From the NCBI GenBank assembly GCA_016717705.1, contig JADKFD010000003.1:62001-126000 (forward strand): a stretch of 64,000 nt of DNA. The letters run 5' to 3'. The notes beneath the pieces were generated by a model. It had not been told where the DNA came from. It searched no databases and saw nothing but the letters and a program-made list of their open reading frames with translations. Shown here one piece after another: positions 36,181 through 44,288 of this stretch (the first letter of the stretch is position 1; each line of letters begins with the position of its first letter). The translations under genes were made by a program, and so were the position numbers. Source of the stretch: Rhodanobacteraceae bacterium (GTDB lineage: Bacteria > Pseudomonadota > Gammaproteobacteria > Xanthomonadales > SZUA-5).

Positions 36181-36338
36181 GGCCCCTTGGGGGCGGGCGT
36201 CCGGGCGGCCCCCGCGCCGGCGCCCCCCCCCGCCCCCCCCCCCCGGGGGGGGGTTTTGCCGCGCGCGCCCCCGCCGAATCCCCCCCCCCCCCCAAAAAAC
36301 CCCCCCCCCCCCCCCCCCCCCCCCCAAACCCCCCCCCC
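36181..36338. other. C-homopolymer block, suspect sequence
   Basis: About 158 nt of long C runs with a few G, T and A, between the thioesterase and the GMC oxidoreductase. No stop codon appears in the minus-strand frame, so an apparent 777-residue fusion arises, with poly-Gly in the middle. The true 3' end of the GMC gene is lost in this block. Same character as the other suspect blocks. Confidence 0.8.
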
Positions 36339-37937
36339 GTGCGCAGCGCACGCATCGACCGCCAGGCCATCCGCCAGAATCAGATCGCTCGCCTTCTCGG
36401 CGATCATCACCGCAGGTGCGTTGGTGTTGCCGCTGATCAGCGTCGGCATCACCGAAGCATCGACCACGCGCAAGCCGTGCAGGCCGCGCACGCGCAGTTC
36501 CGGATCGACCACGGCCTCGCCGTCGACACCCATGCGACAGGTGCTGACCGGGTGGTAGATGGTTTCGGCCTTGCGCCGGATGAAGGCGCTCAGATCGGCG
36601 GCGCTGGTGGTGCTTGCACCAGGCAGGATTTCATCGCCGGCATAAGGCGCCAATGGCGATTGCGCGAAGATCTCGCGGGTGATGCGCACGCCTTCCAGCA
36701 TCATCTGCAGGTCCTCGGGTGCGCTCAGGTAGTTGGCGTGAATGCGTGGCGCCAGGAAGGGATCGGCCGACGCCAGTTCGATGTAGCCACGGCTCTTCGG
36801 TCGCAACTGGCAACTGTGCATGGTGAAGCCGTAACCCGGCAGGCGATTGCGGCCGTGATCGTCGAGCATCGCCGGCACGAAATGGAACTGCAGGTCCGGG
36901 CGCCCGTCGGTGGACCAGCGCGATGTGGCGAATCCGCCGGTTTCGGCGATGTTCGAGGTACCGGCGCCGGTGCGACCGAAATAGTATTGCAAGCCGATCT
37001 TGAGATCGTTGGTGCGGTCATAGGTGATCTTCTGCTTGCACTTGCGCAGCACGCACACATCCAGATGGTCGGTGAGATTGCGGCCGACACCCGGCGCGTC
37101 CAGGCGCACGCCGATGCCGTGCTGACGCAAGTGGTCGGCCGGGCCCACACCCGACAGCATCAACAGTTGCGGTGAGTTGATCGCCCCGCCGCTGAGCAGC
37201 ACTTCCTTGCGCGCTTCGAAGCGTTCGATGCGCCGGCCCACGCGCGCCTCGATGCCGATGGCGCGGTCGCGGTCGAACAGCACGCGGGTGGCCTGTGCAT
37301 GGGTGAGCACGCGCAGATTTGCGCGTTGCAGCGCCGGCGCCAGATAGCCGGCGGCGGTGCTGCAGCGGGCGCCATTGCGCTGGGTGACCTGGTAGCGGCC
37401 AAAACCCTGCTGCTCGACGCCGTTGAAATCGCCATTGCGGGCATGCCCGGCGGCGGCGGCAGCCTCGAGGAAGGCCAGGCTGAGAGGATTGACGTAGCGC
37501 AGATTCTCGACCGACAGCGGCCCGCCAACCCCATGCAGGCTGTCGGACCCACGCTGGTTGTCCTCGGAACGGCGGAAGTACGGCAGCACCTCGGCCCAGC
37601 TCCAGCCACGATTGCCGGCAGCCGCCCAGGCGTCGTAGTCGGCGCGCTGACCGCGGATGTAGCACATGGCGTTGATCGAACTGGAGCCACCGAGCACACG
37701 ACCGCGCGGCCAGTACATGCGGCGGCCGTTGAGTTCCGCTTCCGGCTCGGTCTGGTAACTCCAGTTGAGAAACTTGATGTTGATCAGCTTGGCCAGGCCA
37801 GCGGGCATATGGATGAACGGATGCCAGTCGCGACCGCCCGCCTCCAGCAACAGGACGCGATTCTTGCCGTCGGCACTCAGGCGATTGGCCAGCACGCAAC
37901 CGGCAGAACCGGCACCGACGATGATGTAGTCGTACAC
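36339..37937 (-). CDS. GMC family FAD-dependent oxidoreductase (choline/alcohol dehydrogenase type)
   Basis: FAD flavoprotein that oxidises an alcohol; the family includes choline dehydrogenase BetA and long-chain alcohol dehydrogenases. The N-terminal dinucleotide motif is VGAGSAGCVLANRLS; GMC signature 1 is GRVLGGSSSINAMCYIRG, signature 2 GGAINSPQLLMLSGVGPAD, and the C-terminal catalytic His/Asn are in HPVSTCRMG and SGNTNAPAVMIAEKASDL. The start is GTG 37935-37937 behind GGGAG. About 530 residues; the stop is obscured by the C-rich block. No betB, betI or other pathway gene is adjacent, so substrate is open. Confidence 0.9.
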
Positions 37938-38191
37938 GCAAACTCCCGCTGTTGGGCATGGCCTGAAGGGACGTGCGCGAGCTGTGACGAATCGCGCTGA
38001 CGCTTTCCAGATCAATCAGTTACATGCTGCACCGCAGCATCAACCGCGTACCTGGAGTGCACGCGGGGGCGATTGTTTGGCCCAGCGCTAGAGCAGTTAT
38101 TCGGCAGGCGTCACGCTGTCGCGACAAAGCCGTCCGATTCGGTGACTGCGACAGGTCCATCGGGCACTGCACGACGACGAGCTCTCGCCGT

Positions 38192-38946
38192 TCAGGGAAA
38201 TACCGGCTGCACCAGAGCCTCGAACCCGGGATGGGCAAACAGGTAACCCTGCATGTAGCGCACCCCAAGCGCGATCAGCACCTCGCGCTCGTCCACGCTC
38301 TCGATGCCCTCGGCGATCACCTCGATGTTCAGTCGCACGGCGACCTGGATGATGCCGGCGACCCCCAGCACACAACAACACAAAAAAAACGGCGGCCAGC
38401 GCCGCAACAAGCAAGAAAAAAAGCGGCCAAAAACGCCAGCAGAAAGCAACCCAAAAAAGCCGGCGCCAAAAACAAAGGCGGAAAAAAAGCCGCGCAAGCC
38501 GCACCACGCCAAAAAACCAGCCAAAACAAAAGCGAGGGAACGACAAACCGCTCAACCCCGGCCACCCCAGAAACAACAGCCGGCCGAGCGGAAAAAAAAC
38601 CACACGGCGGCAACAAGCGAGGCAAAAACAGAAAACCGGGCGGAGGCAACCGTAAAAAGGGCAAAACACTGTGCTGCAGGCCGAGCCGGGAAGCGAGTTC
38701 AATCGCGCGGATGCGGCAGGCCTGGTCGAAGCGATAGCGATTGCGATCGTTGACCAGGGCCAGCACGCTGGCAGCCGATGCGCCATCGGTACCGCGCACC
38801 AGCGCCTCGTACGCGAACAGCCTGCGCGTGCGCAGGTCGACGATGGGCTGGAACGCCATGGTGAAGGCGAAACCCAATGCCGCCGGATCGCGGCATTCGA
38901 CGCAAGCTAGCGATCGGAAAGGACTTTCGAAGCGAGTACGGCTCAT
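38192..38946 (-). pseudogene. EAL-domain protein (c-di-GMP phosphodiesterase), corrupted in the middle
   Basis: The N-terminal part (ATG 38944-38946) reads FTMAFQPIVDLRTRRLFAYE with EALVRG, the EAL motif, then VNDRNRYRFDQACRIRAIEL. The C-terminal part reads NIEVIAEGIESVDEREVLIA and MQGYLFAHPGF. Between them about 300 nt (38368-38660) lack coding sense, yet their length is what the missing EAL strands need. The span is not a multiple of three. An intact gene would encode a stand-alone EAL protein of about 250 residues. It is divergent from the receiver-like gene at 39119. Confidence 0.8.
38368..38660. other. T-depleted block inside the EAL gene, suspect sequence
   Basis: About 290 nt of the plus strand contain only two or three T, with many A runs; the flanks have normal composition. 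It replaces the central EAL-domain coding sequence at roughly correct length. Unlike the other suspect blocks it is not C/G-homopolymeric, so a different error mode may apply. Confidence 0.75.
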
Positions 38947-39118
38947 CCATCGAGCATAGGCGAAGTCAGACGAGCGTCGGTCAAGGTCAGCGCAATGCAT
39001 TGCGACCGTAACGTGTTGCACCGACAGCCCCACCCTCACGCGCTGTTGATCCCGACTGCACCGGGCATTGACTTCACCAATGTGAAGGTGCGCGCCTGCC
39101 CAACCCCGGAGTCTCCAC

Positions 39119-39844
39119 GTGATCAATCTCGCAATCTTTCACTCCACCCTGCCGCAGTACTTGAGCGCTACCGCGCAGGAAGCCGACCAGCGCAACATGA
39201 CGGTGGCCGTGGCGACCGACGACCGCGCGGTGCTGATGAATGCCGCCGCCAAGGTCAAGGTCGACGCGCTGGTCGCCGATCTCGCTCTGCTCGGCGATAC
39301 GCCAGACACCTCCATCGTCGAACTCGAGCGCGCGCTGAAGCCGGAATTGACCGTGATCGTCTACTCCTTTGCCAAATGGGACGTCATCGAGCGCCTGCGC
39401 GGACCGCAGCGTCAGCTGATGCGGGCACCGGTCAGCGCGCGTTCCTTGCGTTCGAATATGCTGGGGCTGATCGTCAAGCACCTGACGCAGAATCCGCCGA
39501 AGACGGTCGAACCCTTCGAGACCGGTCTCATGCGTCTGGAGCAGCAGGCGCCGATGCGCCGCTACAGCGACATGCAACTGGCAGCGCTGCAGGACGTGCG
39601 CAGCATCGTCGATTGCGAATGCCCCAACCAGGTTGCCGATCTGGTGCTGCAGTTGACGGCCTTCGAGAAGTACTCGGCGCAATGCCAGAACAAGAACGAG
39701 AAGGACGCGCAGATGCACCGATTGCTGGCGCGTGTCACCGGCCACGCCCGGGCGGTGATGGAATACGGCCTCAAGGAGCTGTGCGCGTTCGAGGGTCTGG
39801 ATGCCGCGGAACTGGTCAAGCGCGGCCAGCGCGCGAGCGCCTGA
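39119..39844 (+). CDS. Receiver-like protein with C-terminal CECP helical domain
   Basis: A 241-residue cytosolic protein. Residues 1-115 have a response-regulator-like alternation (VAVATDDRAVLMNAAAKVKV, then ALVADLALLGD) but no clear phospho-Asp/Lys set. The C-terminal region, IVDCECPNQVADLVLQLTAF and EKYSAQCQNKNEKDAQMH, resembles the helical end of some MerR-type regulators, yet no winged-helix DNA-binding domain is present. Start GTG 39119 follows GGAG. It is divergent from the EAL gene, which hints at signalling. Function not established. Confidence 0.7.
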   Translation: MINLAIFHSTLPQYLSATAQEADQRNMTVAVATDDRAVLMNAAAKVKVDALVADLALLGDTPDTSIVELERALKPELTVIVYSFAKWDVIERLRGPQRQLMRAPVSARSLRSNMLGLIVKHLTQNPPKTVEPFETGLMRLEQQAPMRRYSDMQLAALQDVRSIVDCECPNQVADLVLQLTAFEKYSAQCQNKNEKDAQMHRLLARVTGHARAVMEYGLKELCAFEGLDAAELVKRGQRASA

Positions 39845-39863
39845 GTTACCGGTCCGATTGGCC

Positions 39864-40656
39864 TCAGTCCCGCGGCGACAACACGTCGACCGGGTCGCCC
39901 ACCCTGATCGTGCCGCTGCCGCGCGCGATCAGGTTCTGACCGAAGGTGATCCCCTTGGGGCTGCGCCGATAGGATTTCAGGGTGGTGAGCGGCTGCCCGT
40001 CGGATTCGGCCACTCCACTGTCCGGATCGATGGTGGTGAAGACGCAGCGCACGCAGGGTTTGACCACGTCGAACGCGATCTTGCCGATGCGCACCCGGCG
40101 CCAGCCGTCCTCGGCATGCGCCGGCGCGCCGTCGATCAGCAGATTCGGCCGAAAGCGGCGCCAGCCGAGTTCGCGGCCGGCGCGGGCAGACAGTTCATCA
40201 GCGGCCGCACGCGTCAACAGCAGCAGCGGATAGCCGTCGGCAAAGCTCACCTCGTCGCCGGGCAGGCTGTAAGCCGTATCCAGCGCTCGCTGCATGGCTG
40301 CATCGGCATGCACCAGGCGCACCGGACGGCCGAGATAGTCACTGAACCAGCGCGCTGCCTCCGGACCGCCATCGGCGGCACTGACGCTGCTGTCCCACAC
40401 GGTCGCGGCAATCCGCGCAGCGCCGACAGCCGGCGTGATTTCGATGGCCGGCATCCCCGGCGCGTCGAGGCGCAAGCGATCGGGTTCCATCGGCGTCGCG
40501 CGCACCATCACCAACTGCGGCAATTGCCGGCCGGTCAGGAAGCGACCTTCGGCATCGACCAGCATCCAACGCCGGTCATGCATCAGCCCACGCGGGCTCG
40601 ACCTGCGCGCTGGTCAAATCGTTGCCGGCGCAGGATTTGACTGGATAGGCCGAGAT
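39864..40656 (-). pseudogene. MOSC domain protein, frameshifted and 5'-incomplete as read
   Basis: MOSC proteins carry sulfur or molybdenum-cofactor chemistry (YcbX/mARC-type). Upstream frame: ISAYPVKSCAGNDLTSAQVE, the conserved MOSC N-terminal start; downstream frame: MHDRRWMLVDAEGRFLTGRQ through the MOSC domain with CVRCVFTTIDPDSG (cofactor Cys) to SPRD. One extra base near 40594-40598 breaks PRGLMHDRRW. The few N-terminal codons before ISAYP run into the GC-only block. Intact length would be about 265 residues. Converges with the receiver-like gene across a 19-nt gap. Confidence 0.85.
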
Positions 40657-40679
40657 TGGCGGCGAGTCGGGCGTTCCGG

Positions 40680-40980
40680 GAAGACGGTCACGCGGGGGAG
40701 CACGCGAGGGGGCGGCCGCCGGCGCGCGGCGGCCGCCCCCCGCGCCGCCCCCCCGGCAGGTGACCCGAGCGCCGGCGAACGCCACCGCGCGGGGGCCCAC
40801 ACCGGCCACCGACCGGTCTGACATCCGACGCGTAGACGTGCCGCGCAGCGGGTAAGCGCGGCGCCGGAGCGCCACGGCCGGGGGGCGGACAAGGACCCGC
40901 GCGCGGCGCGCGGGCAGCCGGCCGCCGCGCGCGGAGTCCGCGCCGGAGCGGCACCAGGCGCCCTACCCGCGCAACCAAGC
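40680..40980. other. Extremely GC-rich block, suspect sequence
   Basis: About 300 nt at near 85-90% GC, with long C and G runs and CGCG-type strings, between the MOSC gene and DUF3293. It is less homopolymeric than other blocks but equally non-coding in appearance. It hides the MOSC start and any promoter. The remaining bases to 41019 are ordinary and give the DUF3293 leader. Confidence 0.65.
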
Positions 40981-41019
40981 GCCAACGCCAGATCCAGCGA
41001 CCCAGCGAAGGAAGTCTCG

Positions 41020-41481
41020 ATGACCGCGCTCAGCAAAGATCAACTCGACGCCTACGTGGCGGCGGTCTATGAAGTCGAGATCGACGGTCGCTGGATCGAG
41101 GCATCGGCGTTGCCACTTGCCGACGTGGCAACGCCAGCTGCCTTGATCAGTGCCTGCAATCCGTACTCGCAACTCCTGCCCGAGAGCGAGAACGCGCAGC
41201 GCCATCTGCGTCTGCAGCGTGAGATCGAGGCCGGCGGTCACCGTTGCTGGCCGGCGCGCGGGCGCTCGGTCGATGCATCGTGGATCGAGCCCGGGTTCCT
41301 GGTGCAGGCACCCTTGGCCCAGGTCGACATCTGGGCCCGGGACTACCGGCAGCATGCCGTATGGCTGGCGCCCGATGCGGCGCGCGCGGCAAGCTTGCGG
41401 GTCTATACGGCCTTCGCTGGCGCAGAGCCACCCCCGCAATGGGAGGGAATGGACGTCGTATGGGTGCCGACGGCGAGTTGA
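41020..41481 (+). CDS. DUF3293 domain-containing protein
   Basis: A 153-residue soluble protein of unknown function. The DUF3293 pattern is visible: a start YEVEIDGRWIEASA, then LISACNPYSQLLPESENAQR (the usual T/S-A-x-NP-x-S core), GHRCWPARGRSVDASWIEPG and an LVQAPLAQVDIWARDYRQHA end. ATG at 41020. It is followed after 102 nt by the ccm operon, with no sign that it belongs to it. Confidence 0.85.
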   Translation: MTALSKDQLDAYVAAVYEVEIDGRWIEASALPLADVATPAALISACNPYSQLLPESENAQRHLRLQREIEAGGHRCWPARGRSVDASWIEPGFLVQAPLAQVDIWARDYRQHAVWLAPDAARAASLRVYTAFAGAEPPPQWEGMDVVWVPTAS

Positions 41482-41583
41482 CGCTCATAAAGGCATCGCG
41501 CACGTCGCATCAGCCCGATTTGACCCAGCCGCGGCGCAAATCGGTAGGATGCGCGCTGCCTTTGACCGCCAGAACGCGCCTGC

Positions 41584-42237
41584 TTGACCACGACTTCCCC
41601 ACCTTCGACTCAGCTGGCATTGCTGCAGGCCGAGTCGCTGACCTGTCTGCGCGATGAAGAAGCGCTGTTCGCGCCGATCGACATCGACCTGCCGCCCGGC
41701 CACTTGCTGGTGCTGGAAGGCCGCAACGGCGCCGGCAAGACGACCTTGCTGCGCGCATTGCTCGGTTTGCATCCGCTGACCGCGAAATCGCTGCATTTTC
41801 GCGGCACCGACGTGCTGCGCGAGCGCCACGCGCTGTGTTCGGGTGCGCTCTGGCTGGGCCATCTGCTGGCGCTGAAGGGCGATCTGACGGTGCGCGAGAA
41901 CCTGCGCTACAACCTGGCGATCGGCGACGAGGACGCAGCAGAGGACGTCGATGAGCTGTGTGCGAATCTGGGCATCGCCGGCTATGAGGACACGCCGACG
42001 CGCTCGCTGTCGGCCGGCCAGCGCAAGCGCGCCGCATTGGCGCGCCTGGCCGCCAGCCGGCGCCCGCTGTGGTTGCTCGACGAACCCTTCGCCAATCTCG
42101 ACGGCCCCGGCATGGCGGTAGTCGAACGCCTGCTCGCCACCCATCTGGCGCGCGGCGGCAGCGCCATGCTGACCAGCCACGGCGTACTGCCGATCACCCT
42201 GCCGGCGACCACGGTGCGGCTGGAGCATGCGCGATGA
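41584..42237 (+). CDS. ccmA: Heme exporter ATP-binding protein CcmA
   Basis: ATPase of the CcmABCD complex, which releases heme-loaded CcmE during cytochrome c maturation (system I). The 217 residues carry Walker A GRNGAGKTT, signature LSAGQRKR and Walker B LWLLDEPFANLD. Start is taken at TTG 41584; no ATG lies closer, and no strong Shine-Dalgarno is seen, so the first residues are uncertain. Begins a nine-gene operon in which every start overlaps the previous stop. Confidence 0.94.
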   Translation: MTTTSPPSTQLALLQAESLTCLRDEEALFAPIDIDLPPGHLLVLEGRNGAGKTTLLRALLGLHPLTAKSLHFRGTDVLRERHALCSGALWLGHLLALKGDLTVRENLRYNLAIGDEDAAEDVDELCANLGIAGYEDTPTRSLSAGQRKRAALARLAASRRPLWLLDEPFANLDGPGMAVVERLLATHLARGGSAMLTSHGVLPITLPATTVRLEHAR

Positions 42238-42917
42238 CCGCCCTGCGCCCCTATCAGGCCCTGCTCGCGCGCGATCTGCGCCTGGCTTTCCGCCGCCGCG
42301 CCGACTTGTTGCTGCCGCTCGGTTTCGCCGTGCTGGTGGTGCTGCTGTTCGGCATTGCCCTGGGTGGCACGCCGGAACGGCTGGCGCCGGTGTCGGCGCC
42401 GGTGATCTGGGTCACGGTATTGCTCGCCGGTTTCCTTAGTCTCGACGGCCTGTTTCGCCCGGATGTCGATGACGGCACGCTGGATCAATGGCTGGCCGGA
42501 CCGACGTCCATCGTCGGCTTGATGTACGCCAAGGCTCTGGCCCACTGGTTGCTGTACGGTGTCGGCTTGACGCTGTCGACCCCGTTGCTCGCCATGCTGC
42601 TGAACCTGCCCGTTGATCTGTTGCCGGTGATGTTGGCCGCGCTGGCCATCGGCACACTGGGCGCGACCCAGATCGGCATCATCGCGGCGGCGTTGACGGC
42701 GCGTCTGCGGCGCAGTGGTATTTTGCTGGCGCTGATCGTCATGCCCCTGTATTTGCCGCTGTTGATCTTTGGCAGCGGCGCGGTGGATGCGGTGCGCCTG
42801 GGCGAGTCGCCCAAGGGCGCACTGCTGTTGCTGGCCGCGCAGACCGTATTGCTGTTGACCCTGGCGCCACCGGCTGCCGCCGCGGCCCTGAGAATCGGAT
42901 CGGACAATCCACCATGA
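42234..42917 (+). CDS. ccmB: Heme exporter membrane protein CcmB
   Basis: Six-TM permease subunit of the CcmABCD complex. The 227 residues begin MTALRPYQALLARDLRLAFR, include the conserved WVTVLLAGFLSLDGLFRPD and DDGTLDQWLAGP, and end with helices LLLLAAQTVLLLTLAPPAAA. ATG overlaps the ccmA stop in ATGA. Confidence 0.95.
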   Translation: MTALRPYQALLARDLRLAFRRRADLLLPLGFAVLVVLLFGIALGGTPERLAPVSAPVIWVTVLLAGFLSLDGLFRPDVDDGTLDQWLAGPTSIVGLMYAKALAHWLLYGVGLTLSTPLLAMLLNLPVDLLPVMLAALAIGTLGATQIGIIAAALTARLRRSGILLALIVMPLYLPLLIFGSGAVDAVRLGESPKGALLLLAAQTVLLLTLAPPAAAAALRIGSDNPP

Positions 42918-43663
42918 ATCCTGTTTGGCGCTGGTTTCACCAGCTTGGTTCGCCGCCTTATTTCTATCGTTTCGCGACCCGCTGGATGCCGTGGTTCGGC
43001 ATCAGCGCGCTGCTGCTGACCGTGATCGGCATGTACCTGGGCTTCGTCGAGGCGCCCGCCGATTACCTGCAGGGCGACAGCTTCCGCATCATGTACATCC
43101 ATGTTCCGGCGGCGTGGATGAGCATGTTCATCTACGGCGTGATGGCGCTGAACGGCGCCATCGCGCTGATCTGGCGCATCAAGTTGTCGGAATTGCTGTT
43201 CCTGTCCTGCGCGCCGATCGGCGCCATGTTCACGGCGATCACGTTGATCACCGGCATGTTCTGGGGCAAGCCCACCTGGGGCGCCTACTGGGTATGGGAC
43301 GCGCGCCTGACCAGCGAACTGGTGCTGCTGTTCCTCTATTTCGGCGTGATCGGACTGGCGTCAGCCTACGACGATCTGCGTCAGGGTGCGCGCGCCGCCG
43401 CCGTGCTGGCGCTGGTTGGCGTGGTTAATGTTCCGATCATCCATTTCTCGGTTAAATGGTGGAACACGCTGCACCAGGGCGAAACCGTCCGCATCATGGG
43501 CAAGAGCAGCATCGATTCCTCGATGTTGTGGCCGCTCTTGATCATGGCGCTGGCCACCAAGCTGTACTTCGTGTTCGCGCTGCTGCTGCGCACGCGCAGC
43601 GCGCTGGCGGAGCAGGAACGCGGCAAGCAGTGGGTGCGCGAAGCCATGGTGGAGGCCGCCTGA
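42914..43663 (+). CDS. ccmC: Heme exporter protein CcmC
   Basis: Loads heme onto CcmE. The 249-residue, six-TM protein holds the heme-handling Trp-rich loop (WGKPTWGAYWVWDARLTSE) and flanking His residues (YIHVPAAWMS; HFSVKWWNTLHQG). Start ATG at 42914 overlaps ccmB by 4 nt and its stop overlaps the ccmD start. Confidence 0.96.
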   Translation: MNPVWRWFHQLGSPPYFYRFATRWMPWFGISALLLTVIGMYLGFVEAPADYLQGDSFRIMYIHVPAAWMSMFIYGVMALNGAIALIWRIKLSELLFLSCAPIGAMFTAITLITGMFWGKPTWGAYWVWDARLTSELVLLFLYFGVIGLASAYDDLRQGARAAAVLALVGVVNVPIIHFSVKWWNTLHQGETVRIMGKSSIDSSMLWPLLIMALATKLYFVFALLLRTRSALAEQERGKQWVREAMVEAA

Positions 43664-43833
43664 TGCTCGCTTTCCTCGAAGCACACGGTCATTGGGGCTA
43701 CATCTACGCCTCGTTGGCGGTCACTGTGGTACTGGTACTCGCCGACCTGCTGCCGCCGTGGTTGCGACAGCGCAAGTTGCAGAACGATCTACGCGCCCGC
43801 GCTCGTCGCGAACAACATCGGAGTGAGTCATGA
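43663..43833 (+). CDS. ccmD: Heme exporter protein CcmD
   Basis: A 56-residue single-TM protein that helps release CcmE from CcmABC. It reads MLAFLEAHGHWGYIYASLAV, one TM helix, then a Pro-Pro and a basic cytosolic tail (RQRKLQNDLRARARREQHR). Its small size, position between ccmC and ccmE, and the one-base overlap with ccmC identify it despite low sequence conservation. Confidence 0.9.
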   Translation: MLAFLEAHGHWGYIYASLAVTVVLVLADLLPPWLRQRKLQNDLRARARREQHRSES

Positions 43834-44288
43834 ACCCCATCCGCCGCCGCCGTCTGTTGTTGATCCTGGGTCTGGTTGCGGGCATCGGCGCCGCCACCGG
43901 GCTGGCGCTGACCGCGCTGCAGGAAAACGTCAACCATTTTTACAGCCCGAGCGAAGTGCTCGCCGGCGGCACGCCTGAAGGCCGTACCTTCCGCCTCGGC
44001 GGCGTGGTGCTGGAGGGCAGTACCCGGCGCGACGGCACCTCGCTGAAGGCGCACTTCGTGGTGACCGACCGTTTCAAGGACCTGCCGGTCGAATACGAAG
44101 GCATCCTGCCCGACCTGTTCAAGGAAGGCCAGAGCGTGATCGCCACCGGCGCGCTGCAGGCTGGCGGCGTGTTCGTCGCCAGCGAAGTGCTGGCCAAGCA
44201 CGACGAGAACTACATGCCCAAGGAAGTCGCCGAGGCGATCGCCAAGGGCAAGGCGCAGAAAGCCTCGCAAGGATCGCCCACGCCATGA
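43830..44288 (+). CDS. ccmE: Cytochrome c maturation protein CcmE (heme chaperone)
   Basis: Periplasmic heme chaperone with an N-terminal TM anchor (LLLILGLVAGIGAATGLALT) and an OB-fold domain. The covalent heme ligand is His124 in LAKHDENYMP, with Tyr128 as axial partner. The 152 residues end in a flexible charged tail (AIAKGKAQKASQGSPTP). The start overlaps the ccmD stop. Confidence 0.96.
   Translation: MNPIRRRRLLLILGLVAGIGAATGLALTALQENVNHFYSPSEVLAGGTPEGRTFRLGGVVLEGSTRRDGTSLKAHFVVTDRFKDLPVEYEGILPDLFKEGQSVIATGALQAGGVFVASEVLAKHDENYMPKEVAEAIAKGKAQKASQGSPTP

Noticed and set aside
35682..38015. A single 777-residue thioesterase-GMC fusion
   Set aside because: The link is a poly-Gly stretch from a corrupted C-run block; both enzymes have their own start and good boundaries.
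38368..38660. Adenine-poor coding strand as a diversity-generating retroelement variable region
   Set aside because: No reverse transcriptase or template repeat is present, the frame is destroyed, and A-directed mutagenesis would not remove nearly every A.
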